Below, in pieces: positions 9,275 to 17,403 of a DNA stretch of 64,000 nt. The translations under genes were made by a program, and so were the position numbers. The DNA comes from Chitinophaga oryziterrae (GTDB lineage Bacteria; Bacteroidota; Bacteroidia; Chitinophagales; Chitinophagaceae): positions 1 through 64,000 of the forward strand of contig NZ_WRXO01000002.1 of the NCBI RefSeq assembly GCF_009758125.1, written 5' to 3'. Each line of letters opens with the position of its first letter. Positions within the stretch are counted from its first letter, which is position 1. The notes under the pieces are model-generated. The model saw only the letters and a list, made by a program, of their open reading frames with translations, was not told the origin of the DNA and did not search any database.

Positions 9275-10165
9275 ATGAAGACAAGAATATTACTCTTCTT
9301 AGCAGTTTGTTTTTTATCAAACGAAGTATTTGCACAAAAAGATAGTCTAAGAATTAAGATGGGGGAAATAGCTAACACTGCGAAAGGTACAGTGGGCGTG
9401 GCTATAATACACCTGGAAAGCAGAGATACATTTACGCTGAACGGAAGCCTGCATTACCCGATGCAAAGTGTTTACAAGATGCCTTTGGCGATAGCAGTAC
9501 TGCACGAAGTAGATAAAGGTAAGTTGTCATTAGACCAAAAGATTCATATTCGTAAAGAAGAACTGCTGCCAACATGGAGTCCTATAAGAAAGAAATACCC
9601 GGAAGGAAATGTTGATCTGCCGCTAAGAGAGATATTAGGATATACAGTATCTCAAAGTGATAATAACGGATGTGATATATTATTCAGGTTGTTGGGAGGA
9701 ACAGCCAATGTTAATAAGTATATACATAGCATTGGGATAGATAGCATTGCTATCGCAGCTACAGAAGAGGAAATGGCCCGGACATGGAATGTGCAGTTTA
9801 CTAACTGGGCTGAACCGGGCGCAATATTACAGTTACTGGATGGCATTTATAAAGGGAAATACTTGTCAAAACCCAGTATTAGCGTGCTGAAAGAGATGAT
9901 GGAAGGAACTACAACAGGGCCTGACAGGATAAGAGGCATACTACCTGAAAATACCGTTGTTGCACATAAAACAGGTAGTTCCGGCACAAATGATAAAGGC
10001 GTTACAGCCGCTACCAATGATGCAGGGGTTATTACTTTGCCCAATGGCAAACATTTTGCCATAGTCGTTTTTGTTTGCAATGCTACTGCCGACGAAAAAA
10101 GAAGGGACGCTGTTATCGCAGAGATCACGAAAGTTTTCTGGGATCACTATGCTTCTTTGAAATAG
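9275..10165 (+). CDS. Class A (subclass A2-like) beta-lactamase
   Basis: A serine beta-lactamase that would hydrolyse penicillins and probably cephalosporins in the periplasm. It has 296 residues. A signal peptide (about 1-20, ending VFAQ) is followed by SVYK (S-x-x-K, nucleophile near residue 66), SQSDNN carrying the SDN triad (about 127), an omega-loop TEEEMARTWNVQFTNW with a candidate general-base Glu, and HKTGSSG (about 231). The omega-loop and the NW motif resemble the PER/CfxA/CepA group of Bacteroidota rather than TEM/SHV. It is convergent with lanB, and the two coding ends overlap by 41 bp with no visible terminator between. The spectrum cannot be read from sequence alone. Confidence 0.93.
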   Translation: MKTRILLFLAVCFLSNEVFAQKDSLRIKMGEIANTAKGTVGVAIIHLESRDTFTLNGSLHYPMQSVYKMPLAIAVLHEVDKGKLSLDQKIHIRKEELLPTWSPIRKKYPEGNVDLPLREILGYTVSQSDNNGCDILFRLLGGTANVNKYIHSIGIDSIAIAATEEEMARTWNVQFTNWAEPGAILQLLDGIYKGKYLSKPSISVLKEMMEGTTTGPDRIRGILPENTVVAHKTGSSGTNDKGVTAATNDAGVITLPNGKHFAIVVFVCNATADEKRRDAVIAEITKVFWDHYASLK

Positions 10166-13100
10166 CTATCTGGGAATCATAATATTTACTTAAGAAATGA
10201 TAGATCACTAATTCATGCTTGCGCTGATTGGAGAGTAACATCCTGTTCAGAAACATATGAATATAACTGGAGATTAATTCATGCACAGGTTCTTTAATGA
10301 GGTTACGTATACGCAAAGACCTGGTGTGGAATAATGCAGTGGCTTCTTCAATCTCATTGGCTGCATCCTGATGGGTATCAAGGAAGCTGCTTAGTCGCCG
10401 CATATGCTGCCTGTATTGATCATTCAACTGTGTTTGTAATGCCTGGTCCCCGCCAAATTCTTCAAAGAAGTGCTTTTGAATTTTCTTCAGCAAAAGGGAC
10501 TTTTGTGTTAAGGTATAGCCGAAATCCTGTAACAGCATATCCGTACCACGGGCAGCCAATAACCACCTGAAGAGTTCTCCGTCTTCTCCTTCCAGCAGAT
10601 CAATACAATCGAGTACAGCTTCACTGTCAAAACAAAAGATAGATTCACTGAGTTCCATGGTAGACAATCCATAGCGCTCAAGTTCTCTTACATAGGTATC
10701 TGTCTGGATTTTATAGATTAATTCACTCCCGCTAAAGGATGCATATAATTTCTCTAACACCTCCATCCAGAAGATTGGATTGGATGAATGATGGAAACGG
10801 ATTCTGATATGATGATCAGGATCTGAATAACGGATGAAGAACCATTTGTCTATCAGTCCTTCTGCCATAAGAGAACTGATCAGAGGCTTCATGATCGATT
10901 TCAATATCTTCTCTGCTGTACTGGTACCACAATAAATCTTTACATATAACCATTCACTGCCTGTCATGAAATTCCTTACAGGTATGTTTTCTGTAACAGG
11001 AGGAAGAAGTAGTTCTTTTCTGGAAGAAGTACTTTTAAGTGGAATGATTAACTCATGTGTAAAGTGGCCATTGGAGCCAGTTACCCAACAGTTATCCGGG
11101 CTACTGAGCATCTCCTGTATGACAACACGGTCTTTCTTTAACAGTGTGTTTAATAGCAATTGCAGACAGGACTCACTTTCCGTATCAATAAACAATTCAT
11201 TATCTCCTTCCGTAATTGTAATATAGCGGGGAAGATTCAATTGTTTGCAGAGCTCTTTAATATGGTTGATATCTTTTAACCTGGGATAGTCTTTTTTATA
11301 GAGAATCCAGGTAGACTTGCTAAGGATGATTTTTTTATACCGTACAGCGGGTAAGAAACGTTCTTCTTCAGGAAGGTTCCATTGCCATCCGGTAGCATGA
11401 TGTAATTCCTGGAATTGTAAATCACAAAGGAACTTATATACAATCAGACTGCCAGCATTGAAATTGTGTGCGGTACTTAATCTGGGAATGACTCGTTTGT
11501 TTAGTTTCTTTGAGCGGAGTATGATGATGTTGTTTTTTACACTTACCATCAGATCTGTGATAGGGATTTGATGATCAGGGGAGACACTGCCATTCCCAAG
11601 GTAGACGATTTCGTAATCACGTAGCCTGGGACGGGCTAAGATATTGCCCGTACGGGCTTCTGGTAAATGTATGATCTCCGCATAAATGCAATCAGGGTTT
11701 TGCTGCTCTTCTTCACGCAGGCAAGCCTGCACCTTTTCGCTGAGCGCAGCATCACCATGGCAAAATCTTCCTAAAAGATTAGCCGCAGATGGCCCGCCAC
11801 AGGAGGTGAATTCAAAGAGATAATTGCCTTCATCTATAGCTGATGCACCACTGCCAAGGATACTGCCCATCAGGTACAGACTATCCGGCAAGGAAGGGGT
11901 ATCCGTTTCTTTCAGTTCATCGAGATCCTCATCCGTGAGGACTATTTCCGTTTCATTATTGCGTAAGCAACGCTGTAAGCGTTGCGACTGGAATTGCAGC
12001 AATTTATTCCAGGTGACAGTTTTCGCTTCGTCCTTATTCTTTATAAAGATGTTATCTATTAAAGGATTATGATCACCGGTATACCCGGTGTATCCTATTC
12101 CTGCCTCTGTATCCAGTGCAATAGCCAGCGGGATTTCCTGTTCTTCATAACGGTCGCGGAAATGCTGGCAGAACTGTTGCAGATCAGGATTATGATTGCG
12201 CCTTGACAGCTTCCATAAAGGAACGATTTGCTGTTGGATATCATTGATCAGTGTATTACTGATAGTATTGTGAACAGTAGAGAGGAACAAATCTGTTTGT
12301 ACCAGGTCTTTGCTGTTGGTATCAGGGAGCAGGCTTTTTACCAGCGTATGTGTTTGCAGGTATTTATCAATATCATTACCTGGTTGTCGCAATAATTCCT
12401 GGATTGTATGCAGATCAGGGAACGCGTCTCCCACGCTTTTAATCAGAATAGAAAAGAATTCTTCCCCGGTAATGGTCGGCTCCAGGTTACTGATTAATAA
12501 CTGGCTGTCTATTAATTCATGAACGAACTCATTTGCTTCTTCATAAGAAATATCCTCACCGGCAATACAGGAAGATAAGGTATGAATAGTGGCACCATCA
12601 GCAGCTGTTGTAAGTATCTGCTGCAGATAGCCGGTATAGTTAACAGATGTTAATGTATAATGCCTGAACTTATTTTTAATAGTGAAAGCTGCATAACGGA
12701 AGGTATCTGCAATTTTGTATAAAGAGTTATTAGGATAGAAGATTAAGCGGGATTGTATTTCAGGAATCTGAGAGATATCAGATACTAACTCAGCTACATA
12801 GTTCATGTCGAGCCTGCAATGTTTCTTATGCAGATCAGGATGAGCAATTTCTATACGGGTATGATCGCTGAACTGCCCGGTAGCGCTACCCGCAAACAAC
12901 CCGTAAGGTGTACTGCGGGTGCACATGCGCAACAGATATCTGAATAATGATAAGACCAGTTTCTGTTCTTCTTTGTCAACGGAAAGCCACTTCGTTAACT
13001 CCTGGTATAACTCAGGAGAAGCAATGTAAATAGCTTCTGTCAAATAAGGATCATGAAAGATCTCTTTGATCTTATCAGACAAATCTTTGAAAGGAATTTT

Positions 13101-13190
13101 GGTGAACTGGTCTAAGAAATTTACTGGCAACAATGGTGTTCTGAGTAAATAGAAATCTTTAACGGCTATCATAAAATAATGCAGAGGCAT
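10125..13190 (-). CDS. Class I lanthipeptide dehydratase (LanB), full length
   Basis: LanB enzymes dehydrate Ser and Thr of a precursor peptide through glutamyl-tRNA-dependent glutamylation and elimination. At 1021 residues this is a full-length, two-domain enzyme. The N-terminal glutamylation domain covers about 1-700 (start FYLLRTPLLPVNFL; TRSTPYGLFAG, a hallmark LanB segment, near residue 96). The SpaB-C/elimination domain covers about 740-1010 (WLYVKIYCGTSTAEKIL, then KWFFIRYSDPDHHIRIRFH). By contrast, the characterised pinensin system is described as using split enzymes. The start could also be the Met six residues later (13172). It is divergent from the two precursor genes. Its 3' end overlaps that of the beta-lactamase gene. 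Confidence 0.93.
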   Translation of the reverse strand: MPLHYFMIAVKDFYLLRTPLLPVNFLDQFTKIPFKDLSDKIKEIFHDPYLTEAIYIASPELYQELTKWLSVDKEEQKLVLSLFRYLLRMCTRSTPYGLFAGSATGQFSDHTRIEIAHPDLHKKHCRLDMNYVAELVSDISQIPEIQSRLIFYPNNSLYKIADTFRYAAFTIKNKFRHYTLTSVNYTGYLQQILTTAADGATIHTLSSCIAGEDISYEEANEFVHELIDSQLLISNLEPTITGEEFFSILIKSVGDAFPDLHTIQELLRQPGNDIDKYLQTHTLVKSLLPDTNSKDLVQTDLFLSTVHNTISNTLINDIQQQIVPLWKLSRRNHNPDLQQFCQHFRDRYEEQEIPLAIALDTEAGIGYTGYTGDHNPLIDNIFIKNKDEAKTVTWNKLLQFQSQRLQRCLRNNETEIVLTDEDLDELKETDTPSLPDSLYLMGSILGSGASAIDEGNYLFEFTSCGGPSAANLLGRFCHGDAALSEKVQACLREEEQQNPDCIYAEIIHLPEARTGNILARPRLRDYEIVYLGNGSVSPDHQIPITDLMVSVKNNIIILRSKKLNKRVIPRLSTAHNFNAGSLIVYKFLCDLQFQELHHATGWQWNLPEEERFLPAVRYKKIILSKSTWILYKKDYPRLKDINHIKELCKQLNLPRYITITEGDNELFIDTESESCLQLLLNTLLKKDRVVIQEMLSSPDNCWVTGSNGHFTHELIIPLKSTSSRKELLLPPVTENIPVRNFMTGSEWLYVKIYCGTSTAEKILKSIMKPLISSLMAEGLIDKWFFIRYSDPDHHIRIRFHHSSNPIFWMEVLEKLYASFSGSELIYKIQTDTYVRELERYGLSTMELSESIFCFDSEAVLDCIDLLEGEDGELFRWLLAARGTDMLLQDFGYTLTQKSLLLKKIQKHFFEEFGGDQALQTQLNDQYRQHMRRLSSFLDTHQDAANEIEEATALFHTRSLRIRNLIKEPVHELISSYIHMFLNRMLLSNQRKHELVIYHFLSKYYDSQIAISKKHSDPRKLS

Positions 13191-13399
13191 GTAAAATGGT
13201 CAATAAGTTAACTTATTTGACCAGTATCAGATCCCCCCTGAAAGGGTGATATTTTTTCTACTTGACAAAAAACATAAAAAATCCCCTTTTCCTGTGATGA
13301 GGGCAACCTTTGTTTATAATTATCTTTAAAAGGGAAGTCATCTGTGCCAGCATGCCACAGCAGGTTTCCCATTTATTTTTAACCTATAATGCTAAAGTC

Positions 13400-13552
13400 A
13401 TGAAAAAAGAATCGGTAAAGAAACTCAGTCTTGGCAAAATCAAAATTGCAAAACTGAACACTACACAGTCTTCTATGCAACATGCCAATGCACCTACTTA
13501 CACTGGATGTAGCCTTTTAAAATGCATTCCTCCTCCGGTAGCACAGTATTAA
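13400..13552 (+). CDS. Class I lanthipeptide precursor peptide 1
   Basis: A 50-residue peptide whose leader KKLSLGKIKIAKL matches the K-L-x-L-x-K-x-x-I-A-x-L leader type of Bacteroidota class I lanthipeptides, including the pinensin group. The core contains TTQSS, T-Y-T-G-C-S-L-L-K-C and a C-terminal PPPVAQY. Two Cys and several Ser/Thr allow at most two (methyl)lanthionine rings. No double-Gly cleavage site is present. The frame is open further upstream (to 13310), but the leader alignment with peptide 2 puts the start at the ATG at 13400. It lies 20 bp before precursor 2. Confidence 0.9.
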   Translation: MKKESVKKLSLGKIKIAKLNTTQSSMQHANAPTYTGCSLLKCIPPPVAQY

Positions 13553-13572
13553 CTCCTAAAAATCAATTTAAT

Positions 13573-13740
13573 ATGAAAAAGACAGCAGAAAAAAAATTAC
13601 AGCTCGGTAAAATTAAAATTGCAAGTTTGAGTCAGTCAAAACCTAATGGTGCTAACATCTATACAGAATCATTTAAGGTTTGTACCAATGATATTAGTCA
13701 GGGTGCTCCCATCTGCAGTGTTGATTCCTGCCGTTTTTAA
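13573..13740 (+). CDS. Class I lanthipeptide precursor peptide 2
   Basis: A 55-residue peptide with the leader KKLQLGKIKIASL, nearly identical to that of precursor 1, but an unrelated core with three Cys (KVCTND, PICSVD, DSCRF) and Ser/Thr upstream of each. Up to three thioether rings are possible. The near-identical leader and different core suggest that one LanB/LanC pair processes both. It is followed at 13747-13776 by a perfect hairpin that probably limits read-through into lanC. Confidence 0.92.
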   Translation: MKKTAEKKLQLGKIKIASLSQSKPNGANIYTESFKVCTNDISQGAPICSVDSCRF

Positions 13741-13746
13741 GTAACA

Positions 13747-13776
13747 AATGGTGGAGCTGAATAAAGCTCCACCATT
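13747..13776 (+). terminator. Hairpin (attenuator) between precursor genes and lanC
   Basis: A perfect 12-bp stem AATGGTGGAGCT / AGCTCCACCATT with loop GAATAA is followed by GCTTTTC. It starts 6 bp after the second precursor stop. The T run is short, so partial termination is likely, which would give more precursor than enzyme mRNA; processing or stabilisation of the precursor mRNA is an alternative. Confidence 0.75.
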
Positions 13777-13789
13777 GCTTTTCACAGAT

Positions 13790-14971
13790 ATGGATTATAA
13801 GAAGGTTTTACAGGAGATCAGTGTTGCGCTTGACTACTACACAGAACAGGAAAATCCGCCCGGCTTATTGGGCGGTTATGCCGGTTGCGCTTTATTCTAT
13901 GCCTATTACTACAACCTCACCGGTAAAAAGAAACACCTTAAGAAGGTACATACCCTATTATTAAAAAGTATACAGGCACTATCGGAAGAGGAACTGGTCC
14001 CCTCACATTGCAATGGGATTTCAGGGATAGTGTGGTGTATACAACATCTTATCAATGCAGAATTTGCCAGTGCGGACGGAATGGAAGATGTTTTCGGGGA
14101 AGTGGATACACTCCTGGGGCAGGTCATGGAACAGGAGATAAAGGAAAACAGGTATGATTTTCTGCATGAAGGCTTAGGCATTGCTTTATACTTTCTTGAA
14201 AAAGAACAACCCTCCCCTTATTTAAATACATTAGTAAAGCAACTGGAAGCTGTAGCTTACCGGGATGAAAGAGGTGTCCGCTGGCGGGATTTTGTTTTCG
14301 GAACAAGGTTAGGAGACCCGGAAGAACCGGCCTTTAATCTTGGCCTGGCACATGGCACACCTTCCATTATATCCGTTTTAGGGATACTCCACCAGAAAGG
14401 GATAAAGAGTCCTTTGATGAAAGAAAGCATCGACTGGTTGTTATCAACCAGGAATGAACCGGAAGAAGGAATTACATCTTTATACCCTGTATTGGTAAAT
14501 GAAAAAAATGAAGCCATGACAGGCAAGCAAAGCCGTTTGGGCTGGTGTTATGGGGACCTTAGTATCGCCATGACCTTATTAAATACGGGAAACTGGCTGG
14601 AGAACGATCAATACAAAGAAGAAGCACATAAGATTTTTACGTACACGTTGCAACATCGAAATAATAACAACGGCAGTGTGTCTGACGCTTGTCTTTGTCA
14701 TGGAAGTGCAGGCATTGCACATATCTACAGGCGGGCTTATTTAACGCTAAAAGACCCGCGTTTATTACTGGGCGCAGAACACTGGTTACAACAAACACTG
14801 CAAATGAAAACATGGAAAGATGGCCTGGCGGGATTTAAATTTTATGCTGATGGAAAATATGAAAACAGTTACGGTATACTGGAAGGTATCTCCGGAATAG
14901 GGTTGTCATTGATTGCAGCACTGGACCCTGCTACCACACCTGCCTGGGACCGGTGTTTGCTTTTGTCATGA
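13790..14971 (+). CDS. LanC-like lanthionine cyclase
   Basis: LanC cyclases are zinc enzymes that add Cys thiols to dehydrated residues, forming lanthionine rings. The protein shows the family zinc ligands: Cys in LGWCYGDLS (about residue 250) and Cys-His in CLCHGSAGIAHIYR (about 302), plus repeated helical-barrel Gly motifs (GLLGGYAGCALFY, HCNGISGIVW, YGILEGISGIGLSL). The frame is open from an ATG at 13748, but that codon sits inside the 12-bp hairpin; the in-frame ATG at 13790 (MDYKKVLQEIS) gives 393 residues and is preferred. It acts after the divergent LanB on the two precursors. Confidence 0.92.
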   Translation: MDYKKVLQEISVALDYYTEQENPPGLLGGYAGCALFYAYYYNLTGKKKHLKKVHTLLLKSIQALSEEELVPSHCNGISGIVWCIQHLINAEFASADGMEDVFGEVDTLLGQVMEQEIKENRYDFLHEGLGIALYFLEKEQPSPYLNTLVKQLEAVAYRDERGVRWRDFVFGTRLGDPEEPAFNLGLAHGTPSIISVLGILHQKGIKSPLMKESIDWLLSTRNEPEEGITSLYPVLVNEKNEAMTGKQSRLGWCYGDLSIAMTLLNTGNWLENDQYKEEAHKIFTYTLQHRNNNNGSVSDACLCHGSAGIAHIYRRAYLTLKDPRLLLGAEHWLQQTLQMKTWKDGLAGFKFYADGKYENSYGILEGISGIGLSLIAALDPATTPAWDRCLLLS

Positions 14972-15062
14972 GATGTCTCCTAAACTTTCCTTATATTACA
15001 TATAGTAATGCCAATTATCCTCAAGCGCCTGTAACCCGTTATCTTTTTAAACCGGAAACGCC

Positions 15063-15689
15063 ATGATCCGCCTGTATATTTTAGATAATCATCCATTGAT
15101 ATTGGAAGGATTGTATTCATTGTTAAGTATTGAAAAAGATATCATAATAGCCGGACACGCCCGAAATGGTAATGATTGTCTGACCTTCTTACAAAACAAT
15201 ACTATTGATCTTATTCTGATGGATGTCAGCCTGCCTGATATGGACGGGGTTGACCTCTGCGCTACTATCCGGATGGAGTATCCGGAAATCATGATAATAG
15301 GACTGAGTTCCCTTACTGAAGGGAAATGTGTGACCGGCATGATAGAAAACGGTGCAAGCGGATATGTATTGAATAATGTAGAGAGAGAAGAACTGTTGTA
15401 CGCCATACATGTAGTATATGAAGGAGACACTTATTTCTCTAAGGAAGCAAAACTGGCGATACAGGATGAAAGGAATAATGCCCGGCACCACTTCCCTCAT
15501 CTTACCCGAAGAGAAAAGGAAGTGCTGTTCCTGATAGCAGAGGGGAATACAAATCCTGAGATTGCGGAACAATTGTTTATCAGTGCAGATACGGTGAATA
15601 GTCACCGGAAAAATCTACTGGCAAAGCTGGAAGTAAAGAATACCGCTATGCTGATTAAATATGCGATTAACAATAAGTTACTGGTATAA
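15063..15689 (+). CDS. LuxR/NarL-type response regulator with atypical receiver
   Basis: A two-domain transcription factor: receiver (about 1-120) and GerE/LuxR helix-turn-helix (about 143-205, LTRREKEVLFLIAEGNTNPE ... ISADTVNSHRKNLLAKL). The phospho-acceptor Asp is present in LILMDVSLPDMDG (about 54). The acidic pair near the N-terminus reads LDNHP rather than LDDHP, and the conserved Lys of GYxLK is Asn (GASGYVLNNVEREEL). The receiver may therefore not switch by ordinary phosphorylation. No histidine kinase gene is adjacent. It lies 91 bp after lanC on the same strand and may control the lanthipeptide genes; that link is inference from position. Confidence 0.9.
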   Translation: MIRLYILDNHPLILEGLYSLLSIEKDIIIAGHARNGNDCLTFLQNNTIDLILMDVSLPDMDGVDLCATIRMEYPEIMIIGLSSLTEGKCVTGMIENGASGYVLNNVEREELLYAIHVVYEGDTYFSKEAKLAIQDERNNARHHFPHLTRREKEVLFLIAEGNTNPEIAEQLFISADTVNSHRKNLLAKLEVKNTAMLIKYAINNKLLV

Positions 15690-15719
15690 AAAAAGGCTTA
15701 CCGTTATACCCGGTAAGCC
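15687..15719 (-). terminator. Terminator at the end of the minus-strand operon
   Basis: A perfect 9-bp stem GGCTTACCG / CGGTAAGCC (15695-15703 and 15711-15719). In the minus direction it is followed by eight T (A run at 15687-15694). It ends transcription of the secreted-protein gene and possibly of the whole biosynthetic operon. Confidence 0.85.
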
Positions 15720-15741
15720 CTGATATCTGATAATGATCTGA

Positions 15742-16845
15742 TTAATTGCTTTTAAATACGATCTTCTCTACAACAACGTCCAGTTTCTTCAGCACAGACT
15801 GATCTGTTTTTATCTTCTTGCCACCTGTTACCTGGTCGTATAATTTAGGATCTCCGGTATTATTGGCTTTGAAGAGTACGCCTACTCCTTTACCTGCCAT
15901 GGCTCCACCTTCCCAGCTATCTACTGTTCCTCCGTTTTCCCATTCGAATCCGTTTATCTTAAAGGGCCTGCCATTTACTTTTACTACTTTATCCAATGGA
16001 TCACCTACTTTAATTCCAAAAGGAGATTTCCATTTGGAGTGTTCTTTGGTGAAGGTGATAGCAGTACCATTTTCTCCATCAAAAATTACTTCCATCTCGT
16101 TATCTGTATCCGGGAACACGTAATAAGCGGTACCGGCATCATTACCCTGAAGGTCTGTAGCTCCATGTGAGGTTACATGTTCCTTACCGTATAATTCTTC
16201 CAGTTGTTCCGGCTTACGAAGTTTGAACAAGGTACGTACGTCCCAGTTATATCCATCCTCAGCAGGTTTTGCCGCTGGGGTAGTGGCAGTACCTGGTTCA
16301 GGAACTGTACCGGGAGATGTAGTTGTAGCAGGAGTTGGTTCTGTAGCTGTAGTGTTATCGTTGTCAGAAGTAGTTGGTGTGGGGGCCGGTTTCGCTTTTG
16401 CTGAACCCGGAGGTGGTAATACCGGCATTCCTCCTGATTTGATTAATGCCGCTTTATCTTCCAGCAGGGTCTTGGCTTCGCCTTTGAACTTATTAACGGT
16501 ATAAGTAGCGATGGGGAATACGCTGTTTTCCTTTATACCCAATGTTTTCAGATTAGCGATGAGTTGTTGCCTGTTACAGTCGCTGTACTGGTAGTAAAAC
16601 TTCAGGGCTGCATCCAGGGCCGCCGGATCGCCTTTCAGTTCTGTCATTGTTTTATCAATATCAAGCCCCCCGGAACCGCTGCGCGACAGTTCTTCCGCTA
16701 CAAATAACATTCCCAGGTCCGTTTGCGCCAGGTAACGTTCTCCCATTTTTGTAGTAAGGTCTTCAACAATGTTTTCGGCAAGTTTAGTCTGTGCGTTCAG
16801 TGCAAGTGGCAATATGAACACAATCAATGCGATAATCCTTTTCAT
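15742..16845 (-). CDS. Secreted protein of unknown function with Pro/Thr-rich linker
   Basis: I do not recognise this family. The 367-residue protein has a signal peptide (about 1-18, ending LALNAQ) and a helical N-terminal domain (about 19-135). A low-complexity linker rich in Pro, Thr and Ala (about 140-195) joins it to a C-terminal domain (about 200-367) with several Gly-Asp and Trp-Glu segments (FDGENGTAITFTKEH, KSPFGIKVGDPLDKVVKVNG). The C-terminal part looks like a small beta-rich domain. It lies 56 bp after the membrane-protein gene on the same strand, so it may be the last gene of the biosynthetic operon or an independent neighbour. Confidence 0.75.
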   Translation of the reverse strand: MKRIIALIVFILPLALNAQTKLAENIVEDLTTKMGERYLAQTDLGMLFVAEELSRSGSGGLDIDKTMTELKGDPAALDAALKFYYQYSDCNRQQLIANLKTLGIKENSVFPIATYTVNKFKGEAKTLLEDKAALIKSGGMPVLPPPGSAKAKPAPTPTTSDNDNTTATEPTPATTTSPGTVPEPGTATTPAAKPAEDGYNWDVRTLFKLRKPEQLEELYGKEHVTSHGATDLQGNDAGTAYYVFPDTDNEMEVIFDGENGTAITFTKEHSKWKSPFGIKVGDPLDKVVKVNGRPFKINGFEWENGGTVDSWEGGAMAGKGVGVLFKANNTGDPKLYDQVTGGKKIKTDQSVLKKLDVVVEKIVFKSN

Positions 16846-16901
16846 GCATGGTTCTATTTAGTGAACTTCACTGTCACTAAATTATGTAATATTCCCGAGT
16901 G

Positions 16902-17393
16902 TTAGACAGGATATAGCTTTTTTACCTTATTGATGGGCTGGAGTACAAAAATGACAGCCATGGCTCCGCCCAGCAGTCCTGATACGATCGACAGAAGCAA
17001 CCCGTCAAAGCTGTAATCAGGGGGTAAGAATGCATGTAAAGCAAGCATTAAACATAATATTACTGATAATGTAATAGTTGCGTTTACTCCTGCCGTTTTA
17101 AGCAGGAATTTGTTCTTAGGGAAATGAGGGGAGAACAGCGTACTGGAAGTATGCTCCTCTATCAGCGTGATGGTCTTTCTCGATATATCCAGGGTAATGA
17201 AGAAAGGGAGGAATATTGCCATAGGTAATACAAACCTTGCGAGTGGATGAGCTCCCCGGAACAGGTGAACGGCATGCCGGTCGTCAAAATTGAAATAAGG
17301 CACTACTCCGTTAATAGTCACATTAGAGATGATAGAGATGAGCAGTTGCTTTTTAGTGAACTTCTTCAGTAAGTGTTCTCCCGGGAATTCCAT
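16902..17393 (-). CDS. Small multi-pass membrane protein of unknown function
   Basis: A 163-residue protein with about four hydrophobic helices: around 15-35, LARFVLPMAIFLPFFITLDI, ATITLSVILCLMLALHAFL, and LLLSIVSGLLGGAMAVIFVL. No known motif was recognised. It begins 10 bp after the condensation-type acyltransferase gene and is on the same strand, which suggests it belongs to the glycolipid/polyketide operon, perhaps in export or assembly at the membrane. That role is inference from position only. Confidence 0.72.
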   Translation of the reverse strand: MEFPGEHLLKKFTKKQLLISIISNVTINGVVPYFNFDDRHAVHLFRGAHPLARFVLPMAIFLPFFITLDISRKTITLIEEHTSSTLFSPHFPKNKFLLKTAGVNATITLSVILCLMLALHAFLPPDYSFDGLLLSIVSGLLGGAMAVIFVLQPINKVKKLYPV

Positions 17394-17403
17394 ATAAAAT
17401 TAT

